This document shows positions 63,669 through 64,000 of a stretch of 64,000 nucleotides of DNA, piece after piece. The position numbers and the translations under genes are program-made. This stretch comes from Allolobophora icterica. Taxonomy: Eukaryota; Annelida; Clitellata; Crassiclitellata; Lumbricidae. The notes below the pieces were generated by a model. That model saw nothing but the letters and a program-made list of their open reading frames with translations. It made no database searches and was not told where the DNA came from. Each line of letters starts with the position of its first letter. Position 1 is the first letter of the stretch. The stretch is from assembly GCA_963556255.1 (NCBI GenBank), contig OY744616.1:15618346-15682345 (forward strand), given 5' to 3'.

Positions 63669-64000
63669 CTTTGGAAATAGTTCGATATAATGATACTAAT
63701 ATATGTCCACTAACGAAATACAATGTTATACTACTATAAGGTCCACTACTGAAATAAGATAATAATATAATATACAGACACGAGATATAAGCTGTATCGA
63801 CTATGCGATTTAAAATGGCTATGAAGTGAAGAAATTACGAAGCTCAACTCTGCTGCAGCGAAATTCAAACTAGAATGAGTACTGCAAACCAAGACTCAAT
63901 TGTGAAAGGACATTTCCTAAGTTCATTTCCTAAGTTCATTAGCATAATTTGGCATGTGACCTAGTCTCTCTTCCTTAGGCTGTATATTAGCATCTGATAC
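63669..64000. other. 5' flank of copy-2 transposase gene
   Basis: Mirror image of 54106-54437 in copy 1. The transposase promoter should lie here, but I see no clear TATA or initiator signature. Confidence 0.4.

Larger units (their letters stand above)
59219..64000 (-). mobile_element. TTAA-flanked Kolobok-like transposon, copy 2 (inverted, cut by window)
   Basis: TTAA at 59219-59222, then a TIR identical to that of copy 1. The whole visible 4.78 kb mirrors copy 1 about a centre near 59053. I found only a handful of differences (TA run length, one base near 58432/59676, one near 56548/61560, and one coding base). By symmetry the far end should lie about 417 bp past the window. Confidence 0.88.

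Overview
The window is animal (metazoan) nuclear DNA. Its genes are split by GT-AG introns, it is full of micro- and minisatellites, tRNA-derived SINEs and LINE 3' ends, and it carries many small DNA transposons. A basement-membrane collagen with short phase-1 exons and a riboflavin transporter whose C-terminal part lies in another exon both fit an invertebrate, or a basal deuterostome-grade marine animal. The species cannot be fixed from the sequence.

Layout. (1) 1086-18680, + strand: the 3' thirteen exons of a type IV collagen alpha chain of the alpha2-like (even) class. Ten exons encode interrupted Gly-X-Y helix, one crosses into NC1, and two finish NC1 with all 12 cysteines, ending at a TAG. 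The introns hold large minisatellites, (CT)n, (TG)n, two or three small hAT-type elements, a LINE fragment and a 295-bp hairpin just before the last exon. (2) 18.7-50.5 kb: no protein gene I can name. This stretch is a transposon graveyard. I count 21 short elements in the window with terminal inverted repeats and 8-bp target duplications (hAT-like), several nested in each other, and one still encodes the hAT C-terminal dimerisation segment. SINEs, LINE tails and satellites fill much of the rest. A CpG-rich block at 34.1-34.8 kb could be a promoter and first exon. (3) 50579-52162, + strand: a large coding exon of an SLC52-type riboflavin transporter with nine of about eleven membrane segments. 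It is preceded by a short upstream ORF, and the last segments must lie in exons not recognised here. (4) 53691-64000: two almost identical copies of a 5.19-kb DNA transposon in inverted orientation, separated by about 330 bp and flanked by TTAA. Each copy has an intact 627-residue DDE transposase (Kolobok-like) and, converging on it, a two-exon gene for a 189-residue Cys-containing protein of unknown function. The second copy runs off the window.

The collagen and transporter genes have no evident functional link. The most interesting parts are the two-gene TTAA element with its giant inverted repeat, and the density and nesting of the hAT-type elements. The TTAA pair probably lies inside an intron of the transporter gene or just downstream of it.
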